Shown in pieces: positions 50,395 to 58,954 of a stretch of DNA of 64,000 nucleotides. Positions within the stretch are counted from its first letter, which is position 1, and every line of letters starts with the position of its first letter. Below the pieces are notes generated by a model, which ran no database searches, was not told the DNA's origin, and saw only the letters and a program-made list of their open reading frames with translations. A program made the translations under genes and the position numbers. The DNA comes from JBFWYO01 sp050186335 (lineage in GTDB: Bacteria; Pseudomonadota; Alphaproteobacteria; Bin65): assembly GCA_050186335.1 (NCBI GenBank), contig JBFWYO010000010.1, positions 1-64,000 on the forward strand, given 5' to 3'.

Positions 50395-51432
50395 ATGTTT
50401 CTGATGAACACTTGGTACGTGGCGGCATGGCCGCGCGAGATCGAGGCGGGAAAGATTCTCGCGCGCACGATCTGCAACGAGCCGATGGTGCTGTTCCGCG
50501 ACGAGGCGGGCGCCGTACAGGCGCTCGAAGATCGATGCTGCCATCGGCAGATGCCGCTCTCGCTGGGCTGGCTGGAAGACGGCACGGTGCGCTGCGGCTA
50601 TCACGGCATGCGCTTCGACGGCGCCGGCAAGTGCGTGGAAATTCCCGGCCAGAGCAACATTCCGCCGCGCGCGCGCGTGCGCAAGTACCCGACCGAGCAG
50701 CGTTACGGCTGGATCTGGGTCTGGCCCGGCGACCCGGCGCAAGCGGACACGGCGAAAATCCCCGCCATCTTCGAACGCATGGATCATCCCGATTGGACCG
50801 CCGGCGGCGGCATGACCTACGTCAAATGCCATTACATGCTGCTGGCCGACAATCTGCTCGACCTGACGCACGAGACTTACATTCATCGCACGTCGTTGGG
50901 GAACCAAGCCGTGGTCGAACACCCGATCACGGTTACGCAGACCGAACAGGGCGTCGTCGTGCAGCGGCTGATCCCGAATCACGAACCCGCGCCGTTCTGG
51001 AAGGCCAATCTTTTCCACAAGCTCGGCAAGCATGTCATGGCGGATCGCTGGCAGATCATCAATTATCAGGCGCCCGGCAACATCGTGCTCGATGTCGGCG
51101 TCACGCCGGCCGGCCGGCCGCGCAGCGAGGGCGTCGAAGGCTGCAATACCAATGCGCTGACGCCCGAAACCGAGCATTCGACGCTGTACTTCTGGGGCTT
51201 CAGCCGGAAGTTCAACCGCGACGATGCAGCGCTCACCGATAAAATCATCGCCAACGTGGCGAATATCTTCCTCGAGGACAAAGCCGCGTGCGAGGCGGTG
51301 CATCAGGTGATGCTGCGCAACGAAGGCCGCTTCGTCATCGACATCAACGCCGACCAGGGCAATATCCTGGCGCGCCGCCTGCTCGACCGGCGGATCGCGG
51401 CCGAACAATCGGGCGCGCGGGCGGCGGAGTAG
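50395..51432 (+). CDS. Rieske non-heme iron oxygenase, VanA-like
   Basis: The 345-residue oxygenase has a Rieske [2Fe-2S] site (DRCCHRQMPLS and RCGYHGMRF, the C-x-H...C-x2-H pattern) and a mononuclear iron motif NLLDLTHETYIH with Asp/His ligands. This is the vanillate O-demethylase alpha-subunit family, which demethylates or hydroxylates aromatics. GGGAGAG precedes the ATG. No reductase (VanB) gene is adjacent. It sits between proB and proA on the same strand with spacers of 190 and 244 nt, and looks like an insertion into the core block. Confidence 0.92.
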   Translation: MFLMNTWYVAAWPREIEAGKILARTICNEPMVLFRDEAGAVQALEDRCCHRQMPLSLGWLEDGTVRCGYHGMRFDGAGKCVEIPGQSNIPPRARVRKYPTEQRYGWIWVWPGDPAQADTAKIPAIFERMDHPDWTAGGGMTYVKCHYMLLADNLLDLTHETYIHRTSLGNQAVVEHPITVTQTEQGVVVQRLIPNHEPAPFWKANLFHKLGKHVMADRWQIINYQAPGNIVLDVGVTPAGRPRSEGVEGCNTNALTPETEHSTLYFWGFSRKFNRDDAALTDKIIANVANIFLEDKAACEAVHQVMLRNEGRFVIDINADQGNILARRLLDRRIAAEQSGARAAE

Positions 51433-51458
51433 TCGACGGGACAACCTACCGGTTGCCC

Positions 51459-51585
51459 ATCCTTCGATATTCGCGCAAGAGCGCGCTACTCAGGATGAGG
51501 TGCTTGCGGTTGGCGCTAAAAGAACGGCCTCATCCTGAGTGCGCGGCCGAGCGGAGCGAAGACGCGTGTATCGCAGGACGAGGCC
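51459..51585. repeat. REP-like intergenic palindromic repeat cluster
   Basis: CTCAGGATGAGG (51489-51500) and CCTCATCCTGAG (51528-51539) are exact inverted copies. The flanks CATCCTTCGA...GCGCGCTACTCAGGATGAG (from 51459) and CATCCTGAGTGCGCGG...CGCAGGACGAGG (to about 51585) resemble widespread alphaproteobacterial palindromic repeats. They lie between the Rieske gene and proA. Confidence 0.7.
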
Positions 51586-51676
51586 GTCGCACGAGGTGTC
51601 GCCAACGCACTTGTCCCCGCCCTAGGCAAATCGGCCCGGCTTCGCTACATTCCGCGCCCGTCCGAGGACCCGAGAT

Positions 51677-52954
51677 ATGCGCCCCGAAGCCGCCGGCAAC
51701 GAAGAGATTCACGCGATCATGCGCCGCCTGGGCGAGCAAGCCCGCGCAGCCGCCGGCGTGTTGGCGCTTGCGTCGTCGGAAGCGAAGAACCGCGCGCTGC
51801 GCGAAGCCGCGGCCAGCCTGCGCCGCAACCAAGCGAAGCTGCTGGCCGCGAATGCGCGCGATCTCGACGAGGCGGCGCCCGGATCGACGCCCGCGTTTCG
51901 CGACCGGCTGACGCTGAACGCCGCGCGCATCGACGCGGTCGCCAAGGGCCTGGAGGATGTCGCGACCCTGCCCGATCCGATCGGCCAGACCATCGCCGAA
52001 TGGACGCGCCCCAACGGATTGAAGATCGCGCGCGTGCGCGTGCCGCTCGGCGTCATCGGCATCATTTACGAATCCCGCCCGAACGTCACCGCCGACGCCG
52101 GCAGCCTGTGCCTGAAAGCCGGCAACGCGGCAATTCTGCGCGGCGGGTCGGAAAGCTTTCATTCCTCGCGCGCCATCGTCGACTGCCTGCACGAGGGATT
52201 GCGCGCAGCCGGCCTGCCGGAAACCTCGATTCAACTGGTGCCGACCAAGGACCGTGCGGCGGTCGGCGAAATGCTCGCCATGCACGACCTGATCGACATC
52301 ATCGTGCCGCGCGGCGGGAAATCGCTGATCGCGCGCGTGCAGCAGGACAGCCGCATCCCGGTGCTCGCTCATCTCGAAGGGCTTTGTCACGTTTACGTGG
52401 ACGGCGCCGCCGATCTCGCCATGGCGCGCAGGATCGTGCTCAACGCCAAAATGCGGCGCGTCTCGGTGTGCGGTGCCGCCGAAACCTTGCTGGTCGACCG
52501 CAAGGTGCACAATTCGCATCTCGGCCCGATCGTGCAGGATCTGCTCGACGCCGGCTGCGAAGTGCGCGGCGATAACACCGTACGCGGCATCGATCCGCGC
52601 GTGACCGCCGCGACCGAGCAGGATTGGCGCACCGAATATCTGGAGCCGATCATCTCGGCCAAGGTCGTCGATGGCGTCGATGGGGCGATCGCGCACATCG
52701 AACATTACGGCTCGCATCATACCGACACCATCGTCACCGACGACGCCAAGACCGCCGAAAAATTCCTGCGCGAGGTCGACTCCGCGATCGTGCTGTGGAA
52801 CGCCTCCACTCAGTTCGCCGACGGCGCCGAATTCGGCATGGGCGCGGAGATCGGTATCGCGACCGGCAAGCTGCACGCGCGCGGACCCGTGGGCGCCGAG
52901 CAATTGACCAGCTTCAAATACGTGGTGCGCGGCGATGGCCAGATCCGTCCGTAA
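51677..52954 (+). CDS. proA: Gamma-glutamyl phosphate reductase
   Basis: The 425-residue enzyme shows the ProA pattern: PLGVIGIIYESRPNVTADA, GNAAILRGGSESFHSS, IVPRGGKSLI and the catalytic Cys in RVSVCGAAETLL. It reduces gamma-glutamyl phosphate to the semialdehyde with NADPH. Length is normal. Its last 20 bp overlap the annotated nadD start. A separate promoter is expected because the Rieske gene and repeats intervene after proB. Confidence 0.97.
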   Translation: MRPEAAGNEEIHAIMRRLGEQARAAAGVLALASSEAKNRALREAAASLRRNQAKLLAANARDLDEAAPGSTPAFRDRLTLNAARIDAVAKGLEDVATLPDPIGQTIAEWTRPNGLKIARVRVPLGVIGIIYESRPNVTADAGSLCLKAGNAAILRGGSESFHSSRAIVDCLHEGLRAAGLPETSIQLVPTKDRAAVGEMLAMHDLIDIIVPRGGKSLIARVQQDSRIPVLAHLEGLCHVYVDGAADLAMARRIVLNAKMRRVSVCGAAETLLVDRKVHNSHLGPIVQDLLDAGCEVRGDNTVRGIDPRVTAATEQDWRTEYLEPIISAKVVDGVDGAIAHIEHYGSHHTDTIVTDDAKTAEKFLREVDSAIVLWNASTQFADGAEFGMGAEIGIATGKLHARGPVGAEQLTSFKYVVRGDGQIRP

Positions 52955-53819
52955 AAGGGCCGCGCGGCGGCCGGGCAAGCCGGCCCAAACCCGCAAGGCG
53001 GCCCCGTCCCGCAAACCGGCGCAAACCGCCAAGCCCGCACGCAAGAAATCTTCGATCAAAGCCAAGTCTTCCGCCGCAACACGCGCGGCCCCGAAGCGCG
53101 CGACACCGAAACGCGCCGCACGCGCGCTCAAAGTGAATCTCGCCGCCAAGCGCAAGCCGATCCGCCGTGCGGTCAAACCGGCCCGGCGCAAAACCGCGCC
53201 TGTGGGCGGCGTGCCGCTATGGTCGCCGTCGATCCCATCCATGTTCCGGCGCGCCAGGATCGGGCTGCTCGGCGGCAGTTTCAACCCGGCGCATCCGGGG
53301 CACCTGAACATCAGCCGCGACGCCATCCTGCGCCTGCGCCTGGACGAAGTGTGGTGGCTGGTCTCGCCGCAAAACCCGCTGAAACCCGCCAAAGGCATGG
53401 CGGATTTGGCTACCCGCATGATCGGCGCGCGGCGCGTCGCCGCCGACCGGCGCGTGCGCGTGACCTGCATCGAGCGCGCGCTCGGCACGGTCTATACCGT
53501 CGATACGCTCGACCGGCTCGCACGCCACTTCCCGCGTCTGCGGTTCGCGTGGTTGATGGGCGCCGATAATCTGGCGCAGATTCCGGCGTGGCGCGGTTGG
53601 ACGCAAATCTTTCACGCGGTTTCCGTTGCGGTCTTTGCCCGCCCGTCCTATTCTATGCGGGCGTTGGCTGGTGCGGCGGCGGGGCGCTTTGCCCGGGACC
53701 GACGTCCGATGCGAGAAGCAAGCTCGCTCCTGGGCAAGAGCCCGCCGGCTTGGGTGTTCTTACATTCGAAGCTCGATCCCGCTTCGGCTTCCGCGATCCG
53801 TGCGCGGCGGTCCGCTTGA
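52935..53819 (+). CDS. nadD: Nicotinate-nucleotide adenylyltransferase with basic N-terminal extension
   Basis: The NadD fold starts near residue 105: IGLLGGSFNPAHPGHLNISR (GSFNPxHxGH), then VSPQNPLKP, RFAWLMGADNLAQIPAWRGW and a C-terminal ASAIRARR (S-x-x-x-I-R). Residues 1-100 are a Lys/Arg/Ala/Pro-rich, histone H1-like extension. The frame overlaps proA by 20 bp and has no strong SD; a shorter start at 53241 would give 192 residues, a normal NadD length. It makes NaAD for NAD synthesis. Confidence 0.88.
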   Translation: MARSVRKRAARRPGKPAQTRKAAPSRKPAQTAKPARKKSSIKAKSSAATRAAPKRATPKRAARALKVNLAAKRKPIRRAVKPARRKTAPVGGVPLWSPSIPSMFRRARIGLLGGSFNPAHPGHLNISRDAILRLRLDEVWWLVSPQNPLKPAKGMADLATRMIGARRVAADRRVRVTCIERALGTVYTVDTLDRLARHFPRLRFAWLMGADNLAQIPAWRGWTQIFHAVSVAVFARPSYSMRALAGAAAGRFARDRRPMREASSLLGKSPPAWVFLHSKLDPASASAIRARRSA

Positions 53820-53906
53820 CGCCTCGCAGCCGGGTTTTTCGCGACCCAACCGAGCGAGGAGAGTAAACCCATCGCAGCCAGAAAGAAGAAGCCGGTACGT
53901 CATCGC

Positions 53907-54257
53907 ATGGTCGATCTCGTGCAGGCGTCACTCGATGACGACAAGGCCGAACATATCGTCCTCATCGATCTCACCCGTAAGGCCAGTTTCGCGGACACCC
54001 TCATCATCGCAACCGGGCGCTCGGCCCGGCAGGTGGGCGCCATGGCGGACCATCTGAGAGAGAAGCTCAAGGCGGCAGGACATCGCGTTCTGTCCGTCGA
54101 AGGCATGCAGGCGTGCGATTGGGTACTCGTCGATGCCGGCGACATCGTGGTCCACATCTTCCAGCCCGAGGTCAGAAAATTCTACAACCTCGAGAAGATG
54201 TGGGGCGCCGCGGCACCGGCCAACGAGGAAGAGCGCCGCGTCGAACTGATCGCCTAA
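53907..54257 (+). CDS. rsfS: Ribosomal silencing factor RsfS
   Basis: The 116-residue protein carries the RsfS core: DDDKAEHIVLIDLTRKASFADTLIIATG, SARQVGAMADHLREKL and ACDWVLVDAGDIVVHIFQPEVRKFYNLEKMWG. It binds uL14 and blocks subunit joining. The ATG at 53907 has no SD; AGGAG at 53857-53861 instead sits 9 nt before an in-frame ATC at 53871, which would add 12 residues (IAARKKKPVRHR). It lies between nadD and rlmH, the conserved order. Confidence 0.92.
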   Translation: MVDLVQASLDDDKAEHIVLIDLTRKASFADTLIIATGRSARQVGAMADHLREKLKAAGHRVLSVEGMQACDWVLVDAGDIVVHIFQPEVRKFYNLEKMWGAAAPANEEERRVELIA

Positions 54258-54300
54258 CGCGACCGCTTCACGGGTCGCGCACGCCCCCGGAAGGGGAAAC

Positions 54301-54759
54301 ATGCATATCGTCATCGCAGCCATCGGCCGCGCGAAAAGCGGACCCGTGACGGAATTGGTCGAAGGCTATCGCGCGCGCCTGCCATGGCGCGTCGAACTCA
54401 AGGAATTCGAAGCCAAGAAGGGCCTCTCGGGCGCCGCGCTGAAAAAGGCCGAGGGCGGTCTGTTGCGCGACGCCATTCCCGCAGGGTTCTTCACCGTGGC
54501 GCTGGACGAACGCGGTGCGGAACATACCAGCGAAAAATTCGCGGCGCAGATCGCGCGCTGGCGCGACGCCAGCGGCGCCCGGCTCGCCTTCGCGTTGGGC
54601 GGTGCGGACGGCCACGGCGCCGATTTTCTCGCGACGGTGAATGCGAAACTCTCCCTCGGCCGCATGACCTGGCCGCACCTGCTGGCGCGCGTCATGCTGA
54701 TGGAACAGCTCTACCGCGCGCATACGATCCTGACCGGGCATCCGTACCACCGGGCCTAA
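54301..54759 (+). CDS. rlmH: 23S rRNA (pseudouridine1915-N3)-methyltransferase
   Basis: The 152-residue SPOUT methyltransferase shows MHIVIAAIGRAKSGPVTELV, LAFALGGADGHG (SAM-binding knot) and LLARVMLMEQLYRAHTILTG with the C-terminal HPYHRA. All are typical of RlmH. GGAAGGGGAAAC lies just before the ATG. It methylates pseudouridine 1915 in helix 69. Confidence 0.97.
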   Translation: MHIVIAAIGRAKSGPVTELVEGYRARLPWRVELKEFEAKKGLSGAALKKAEGGLLRDAIPAGFFTVALDERGAEHTSEKFAAQIARWRDASGARLAFALGGADGHGADFLATVNAKLSLGRMTWPHLLARVMLMEQLYRAHTILTGHPYHRA

Positions 54760-54779
54760 AGCCGTCCCTCCGTTCTCGC

Positions 54780-54885
54780 GTCATCCCGGCCGAAGCGAAG
54801 CGCAGAGCCGGGATCCAGTCTTTCCGCGCGTGCCACTGGACCCCGGATCTGCGCTGCGCAATCGTGCGGCTGGTCCGGGGTGACA
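54780..54885. repeat. Inverted doublet of REP-like repeats
   Basis: GTCATCCCGGC...GCCGGGATCCAG (54780-54818) is followed by CTGGACCCCGGATC...GGTCCGGGGTGAC (54836-54885), two units in inverted orientation, each itself palindromic. The second matches the unit at 56581-56628 on the other strand. Confidence 0.75.
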
Positions 54886-54975
54886 ATGGCAATAAAGGGG
54901 GATCATTTCATTTGAAACGATCTCTCTCCGCCGCTAAGCTGGCGGTTCCGATGGCAATTCCGGAACCGTAGCGCC

Positions 54976-56214
54976 ATGCCCAGCCCCGCCGCCCACGACC
55001 GCATCCTGATCGCCGGCGCCGGGCCCGTGGGTGCCGTGACGGCGCTCCTCCTGGCGCAGCAGGGCATTCCGGTGACCGTGCTCGAACGCGAAACCGGCCA
55101 CGTCATGGATTACCGCGCCTCGACGTTTCATCCGCCGACGCTCGACATGCTGACCGAGTCCGGCATCGGCGGCGCGCTGGTGTCGATGGGTCTCAAGGCG
55201 CCGGTCATGCAGTATCGCGACCGCAAGGCGGGCCGCATCGCCGAAATAGACTACTCATGTCTGCACAACGACACCGATCATCCCTACCGGCTGCAATGCG
55301 AGCAGTTCAAGCTGACCGCCTGGTCCTACGAACAGCTGGCGAAGATCCCCGGCACGTCGCTGCACTTCGCCCACGAGGTGACCGGCATCGAGCAGCACGA
55401 CGATCATGTGGCGGCGACCGTCGCCACGCCCGCCGGCGACAAGCGCGTCACCGGGCGTTACCTGATCGGCGCCGACGGCGGCCGCAGCGCCGTACGTAAA
55501 CTGCTCGGCATACCGTTCGAAGGCTATACGCATCCGGAGCAATTCCTGGTCGCCGGCACGCAGTACGATTTCAAGGCCAGGCTGAAGGACATCTGTTCGG
55601 TCAACTACACCGCCGATCCGGACGAATGGTTCCTGCTGCTCGAAATCCCCGACATGTGGCGCATCGTCATGCCGGTCGGGCCCGAGATCGAGGCGGAGGA
55701 TGCGATCGCGGACGGCTATCTCCAGAACGCGCTGCAGAATATCTGCCCGCGCGAGGGCAAATACGAAATCCTCGTGCGCGCGATCTATCGCGTGCACCAG
55801 CGAGTCGCCGACACTTATCGCAAAGGCCGCGTGTTCCTCGCGGGCGATGCCGCGCATCTCAACAATCCGCTCGGCGGCATGGGCCTGAACGGCGGCTTGC
55901 ACGATGCGGTAAATTTGACGCGCCGCCTCGACAAGGTTTGGCATGGCGCCGCCGACGACCGCACGTTCGACGAATACGAGGCGCAGCGCCGCCCGGCCGC
56001 CATCAAGGGCGTCAACTCGATCACCGAACGCAACAAGCGGCTGATGGAAGAACGCGATCCCGAAGTGCGCGCGCGTAATCTGGACGCCTGGCGCAAGATC
56101 GATGCCGATCCCGCGCTGATGTATCAGCATGCGCTGGATGCCTCGATGATCGGCACGCTGCGCGAATTCGGCATGGGCGATTTCCGCAGCACGCGCCGGC
56201 AAAGCGCGGCATAG
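54976..56214 (+). CDS. FAD-dependent monooxygenase (aromatic hydroxylase family)
   Basis: The 412-residue flavoprotein has the FAD motif ILIAGAGPVGAVTALLLAQQ (GxGxxG), the DG motif YLIGADGGRSAVRKLLG and the GD motif VFLAGDAAHLNNPLGGMGLN. These define the PHBH/UbiH class A monooxygenases, which hydroxylate phenols or quinone precursors with NAD(P)H and O2. The substrate is unknown. It lies after the REP-like doublet and is followed by a long repeat-rich spacer. Confidence 0.9.
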   Translation: MPSPAAHDRILIAGAGPVGAVTALLLAQQGIPVTVLERETGHVMDYRASTFHPPTLDMLTESGIGGALVSMGLKAPVMQYRDRKAGRIAEIDYSCLHNDTDHPYRLQCEQFKLTAWSYEQLAKIPGTSLHFAHEVTGIEQHDDHVAATVATPAGDKRVTGRYLIGADGGRSAVRKLLGIPFEGYTHPEQFLVAGTQYDFKARLKDICSVNYTADPDEWFLLLEIPDMWRIVMPVGPEIEAEDAIADGYLQNALQNICPREGKYEILVRAIYRVHQRVADTYRKGRVFLAGDAAHLNNPLGGMGLNGGLHDAVNLTRRLDKVWHGAADDRTFDEYEAQRRPAAIKGVNSITERNKRLMEERDPEVRARNLDAWRKIDADPALMYQHALDASMIGTLREFGMGDFRSTRRQSAA

Positions 56215-56574
56215 CAAGTCCGGAAGCGGTTCCGCCGCCGGCCGGCTTCGCGCGAGGCCGATGTCGCGCGAAATTTGCACTGAAACCACTTTTTTAGCCG
56301 CGTTTCGGAGCCCGCGAACCCGCGCAAAGCCGCAGCGTCGCTCGCGATGTTACGAATGTTACGGATTCACCCCTTAGGGTTAGGGAACCTTAGGGTCCCT
56401 GCCTCGCCACGCCGGGCCGATTCCGACACAGATTCACAATGACAAAGAGCATGTCCAGAGTCGGTCGTCGTGTAGAAACGAACCGACGATTTTCCGCGAC
56501 GCCTCCGCACATAGATCGAGCGATGCAGGTTTCAAGCCTCGCGTTACGTTTGTTACGTTTGTTGTCGATGCTTT
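56215..56574. other. Noncoding spacer with short direct repeats
   Basis: No gene is seen. TTAGGG occurs three times at about 56375-56394, and GTTACG occurs four times (two at about 56348-56363, two at about 56543-56560). The meaning is unclear; they may be simple local duplications. Confidence 0.5.
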
Positions 56575-56580
56575 CATCTT

Positions 56581-56804
56581 GTCACCCCGGACCAGCGACG
56601 CGCAGCGGCGCGCCGATCCGGGGTCCAGGCGATCGTGCCGTTAACGGACTCCTGGGGACCCGGGTTCTTCGCCCTGATCACGAGCTTGTCGAAGGGCGCT
56701 TCGGCGGGGATGACACTGTGGCGAACCCGCATAACAACGCCTCACGCTGAGCCTGTCGAAGCATGAGTCCACTGAAGCTCACCCTTCGACAGGCTCAGGG
56801 TGAG
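56581..56804. repeat. REP-like repeat cluster upstream of kdp
   Basis: GTCACCCCGGACC...GATCCGGGGTCCAG (56581-56628) is a palindromic unit like that at 54836-54885. CTGAGCCTGTCGAAG (56747-56761) and CTTCGACAGGCTCAG (56784-56798) form an exact 15-bp inverted repeat that extends with one mismatch to CTCAC/GTGAG ends. A related CGAGCTTGTCGAAGGGCGC lies near 56680-56700. Confidence 0.75.
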
Positions 56805-56908
56805 GGTCGGGAATGGCGGCTCGCCTAAGTAATTTTGCATGCCCCACGACCGCCGGCTACCCGGCCCCGCCGCGGTCCTTTTTCGCCCAATTCCCGTCTT
56901 CCGCGCAT

Positions 56909-56961
56909 CTTTATGCGTTCTTTATGCGCGCGCGCGCGGCTCGCACTCGAACCTTAATGCG
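56909..56961 (+). promoter_or_regulatory. Candidate KdpE operator: tandem CTTTATGCG repeats
   Basis: CTTTATGCG occurs at 56909-56917 and 56920-56928 with an 11-bp period. A third copy with one mismatch (CTTAATGCG) is at 56953-56961, 33 bp after the second, again a multiple of 11. OmpR-family regulators bind such direct repeats spaced by one helical turn. The site is 60-113 bp upstream of the first kdp micro-ORF. Confidence 0.5.
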
Positions 56962-57021
56962 AAGCGGGCCATTTTACCTGCCAATCACCGGCCAAAACGG
57001 CTTTACCGCGCGGAGAATCCG

Positions 57022-57105
57022 ATGCTCGACGTTCTCGTCATAGCGCTTGGCGTGTTCGCCTTCGCCCTGTTCATCGGCTACGTCGCCGCCTGCGATCGTT
57101 TGTGA
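57022..57105 (+). CDS. Small membrane peptide upstream of kdpF
   Basis: A 27-residue frame starts at ATG 57022 with GGAG 8 nt upstream, beginning MLDVLVIALGVFAFALFIGY and ending CDRL. It is one membrane helix with a short polar tail. It lies 7 nt before kdpF and is probably cotranslated. Similar CDRL/CERL-ending peptides before kdpF occur, as far as I recall, in other proteobacteria. The function is unknown; it may be a kdp accessory subunit. Confidence 0.7.
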   Translation: MLDVLVIALGVFAFALFIGYVAACDRL

Positions 57106-57112
57106 GGGTGTG

Positions 57113-57202
57113 ATGATTTTCGATTTTGTCCTCGGCGGCGGCGTCGCCGCGATAACGCTCATCTATCTCGTGTACGTCTTGATCCGCCCCGAACGCTTCT
57201 AG
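57113..57202 (+). CDS. kdpF: K+-transporting ATPase subunit KdpF
   Basis: The 29-residue peptide begins MIFDFVLGGGVAAITLIYLV and ends LIRPERF, a typical KdpF: one transmembrane helix and a conserved RPERF end. It stabilises the KdpABC complex. GAGGGTG precedes the ATG, and it ends 9 nt before kdpA. Confidence 0.93.
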   Translation: MIFDFVLGGGVAAITLIYLVYVLIRPERF

Positions 57203-57211
57203 GAGTTTTCC

Positions 57212-58939
57212 ATGACGATCAACGGATGGCTTCAGATCGCGCTGTACGGGGCGATCGTCCTGTTGCTGACCAAGCCGGTGGGCTGGTACCTGACCCGTGT
57301 ATTCAACGGCGAACGCACGTTTCTGGCACCGATTATGGGGCCGATCGAACGCGTGTTCTATCGCGCGGCCAATGTCAGCCCGAAATTCGAGCAGCATTGG
57401 ACGCGCTACGCCGTTGCCATGCTGGTGTTCAACGGCGTGGGCTTCCTGCTGCTTTATTTGATCCAGCGCATCCAGCACGGCTTGCCGTTCAATCCGATGG
57501 ATTTCGGCGCGGTGCCGGCCGATCTCGCGTTCAACACCGCGATCAGCTTCGTGAGCAACACGAACTGGCAGAATTACGGCGGCGAGACGACGATGAGCTA
57601 CCTGACCCAGATGATCGGGTTGACGGTGCAGAACTTCCTTTCCGCGGCGACCGGCAACGCACTGGCGGTCGCGCTGATCCGCGGGTTCTCGGGCCGCTCG
57701 GCCAAGTCGATCGGCAATTTCTGGGTCGATCTGGTGCGCTGCGTGCTTTACGTGCTGCTGCCGATATCGTTCGTGCTCGGCATTGTCCTGGTCGCAACCG
57801 GCGTGCCGCAAACGCTGGCGCCGTATATCGAGGCGACGACGCTGGAGGGCACCAAGCAGACCATCGCCATCGGTCCCGTGGCTTCGCAGCTTGCCGTCAA
57901 GATGCTCGGCACCAACGGTGGCGGCTTCTTCAATGCCAACTCGGCGCATCCGTTCGAGAATCCGAACGCGATCTCCAATCTGCTTCAAATGCTGGCGATC
58001 TTCGTGATCGGCGCCGGCTTGACCAACGTGTTCGGGCGCATGGTGGGCGACCAGAAGCAAGGCTGGGCGATCTTCGGCGCCATGGCGATGCTGTTCATCG
58101 CGGGCGTCGCCGTCACCTATTGGGCCGAGGCTGCGGGCAATCCGATATTGGCTGGCCTGGGCGTCGATGTGAATTCATCCGCCTTGCAGCCCGGCGGCAA
58201 TATGGAGGGCAAGGAGGTGCGGTTCGGCATTTCGTTGTCCAGCCTGTTTGCCGTGATCACCACGGCCGCAAGCTGCGGGGCGGTCAACGCGATGCACGCC
58301 AGCTTTACGGCGCTGGGCGGCATGATCCCGATGATCAACATGCTGTTGGGCGAAATCATCGTCGGCGGCGTCGGCGCCGGTCTTTACGGCATGCTGCTGT
58401 TCGCCATCGTGACTGTGTTCATCGCGGGCCTCATGGTCGGCCGCACGCCGGAATATGCCGGCAAAAAGATCGAGGCCAGGGAGATCAAGATGACGATGCT
58501 GGCGATTCTTTGCCTGCCGCTGTCGATACTGGCCTTCACCGCGGTCGCCACGGTGACCACGGCAGGGCTCGCGGGTCCGGCCAATCCGGGGCCGCACGGC
58601 TTCAGCGAAATCTTGTATGCCTACACTTCGGCGACGGCGAATAACGGCAGCGCGTTCGCCGGATTGAGCGGCAATACGCTGTTCTACAATCTGACCCTGG
58701 GCATCGCCATGGCGGTCGGACGCTTCGCCATGATCGTGCCGATGCTCGCCGTGGCCGGTTCCCTGGCCGGCAAGAAACTAACAGCACCTTCGCCCGGCAC
58801 GTTCCCGACCAACGGTGGCATGTTCGTCGCCCTCCTGGTCGGTGTCATCTTGATTGTTGGCGGCTTGACGTTCTTCCCCGCGCTTGCCCTCGGCCCCCTG
58901 GTCGAGCACCTCGCGCTGCAGGCCAAGACGCTGTTTTGA
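57212..58939 (+). CDS. kdpA: K+-transporting ATPase subunit KdpA
   Basis: The 575-residue channel subunit has ten or so helices and four selectivity-filter-like repeats, seen as SNTNWQNYGGE, GTNGGGFFNANSAHPFENPN, SCGAVNAMH and TANNGSAFAGL. It binds and passes K+ before energy input by KdpB. AGGAG lies 8 nt before the ATG. Length agrees with the family (about 560 residues). Confidence 0.98.
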   Translation: MTINGWLQIALYGAIVLLLTKPVGWYLTRVFNGERTFLAPIMGPIERVFYRAANVSPKFEQHWTRYAVAMLVFNGVGFLLLYLIQRIQHGLPFNPMDFGAVPADLAFNTAISFVSNTNWQNYGGETTMSYLTQMIGLTVQNFLSAATGNALAVALIRGFSGRSAKSIGNFWVDLVRCVLYVLLPISFVLGIVLVATGVPQTLAPYIEATTLEGTKQTIAIGPVASQLAVKMLGTNGGGFFNANSAHPFENPNAISNLLQMLAIFVIGAGLTNVFGRMVGDQKQGWAIFGAMAMLFIAGVAVTYWAEAAGNPILAGLGVDVNSSALQPGGNMEGKEVRFGISLSSLFAVITTAASCGAVNAMHASFTALGGMIPMINMLLGEIIVGGVGAGLYGMLLFAIVTVFIAGLMVGRTPEYAGKKIEAREIKMTMLAILCLPLSILAFTAVATVTTAGLAGPANPGPHGFSEILYAYTSATANNGSAFAGLSGNTLFYNLTLGIAMAVGRFAMIVPMLAVAGSLAGKKLTAPSPGTFPTNGGMFVALLVGVILIVGGLTFFPALALGPLVEHLALQAKTLF

Positions 58940-58954
58940 TCGGAGAGTTCCACC

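Noticed and set aside
51530..53488. 652-residue minus-strand ORF
   Set aside because: Antisense of proA and nadD.
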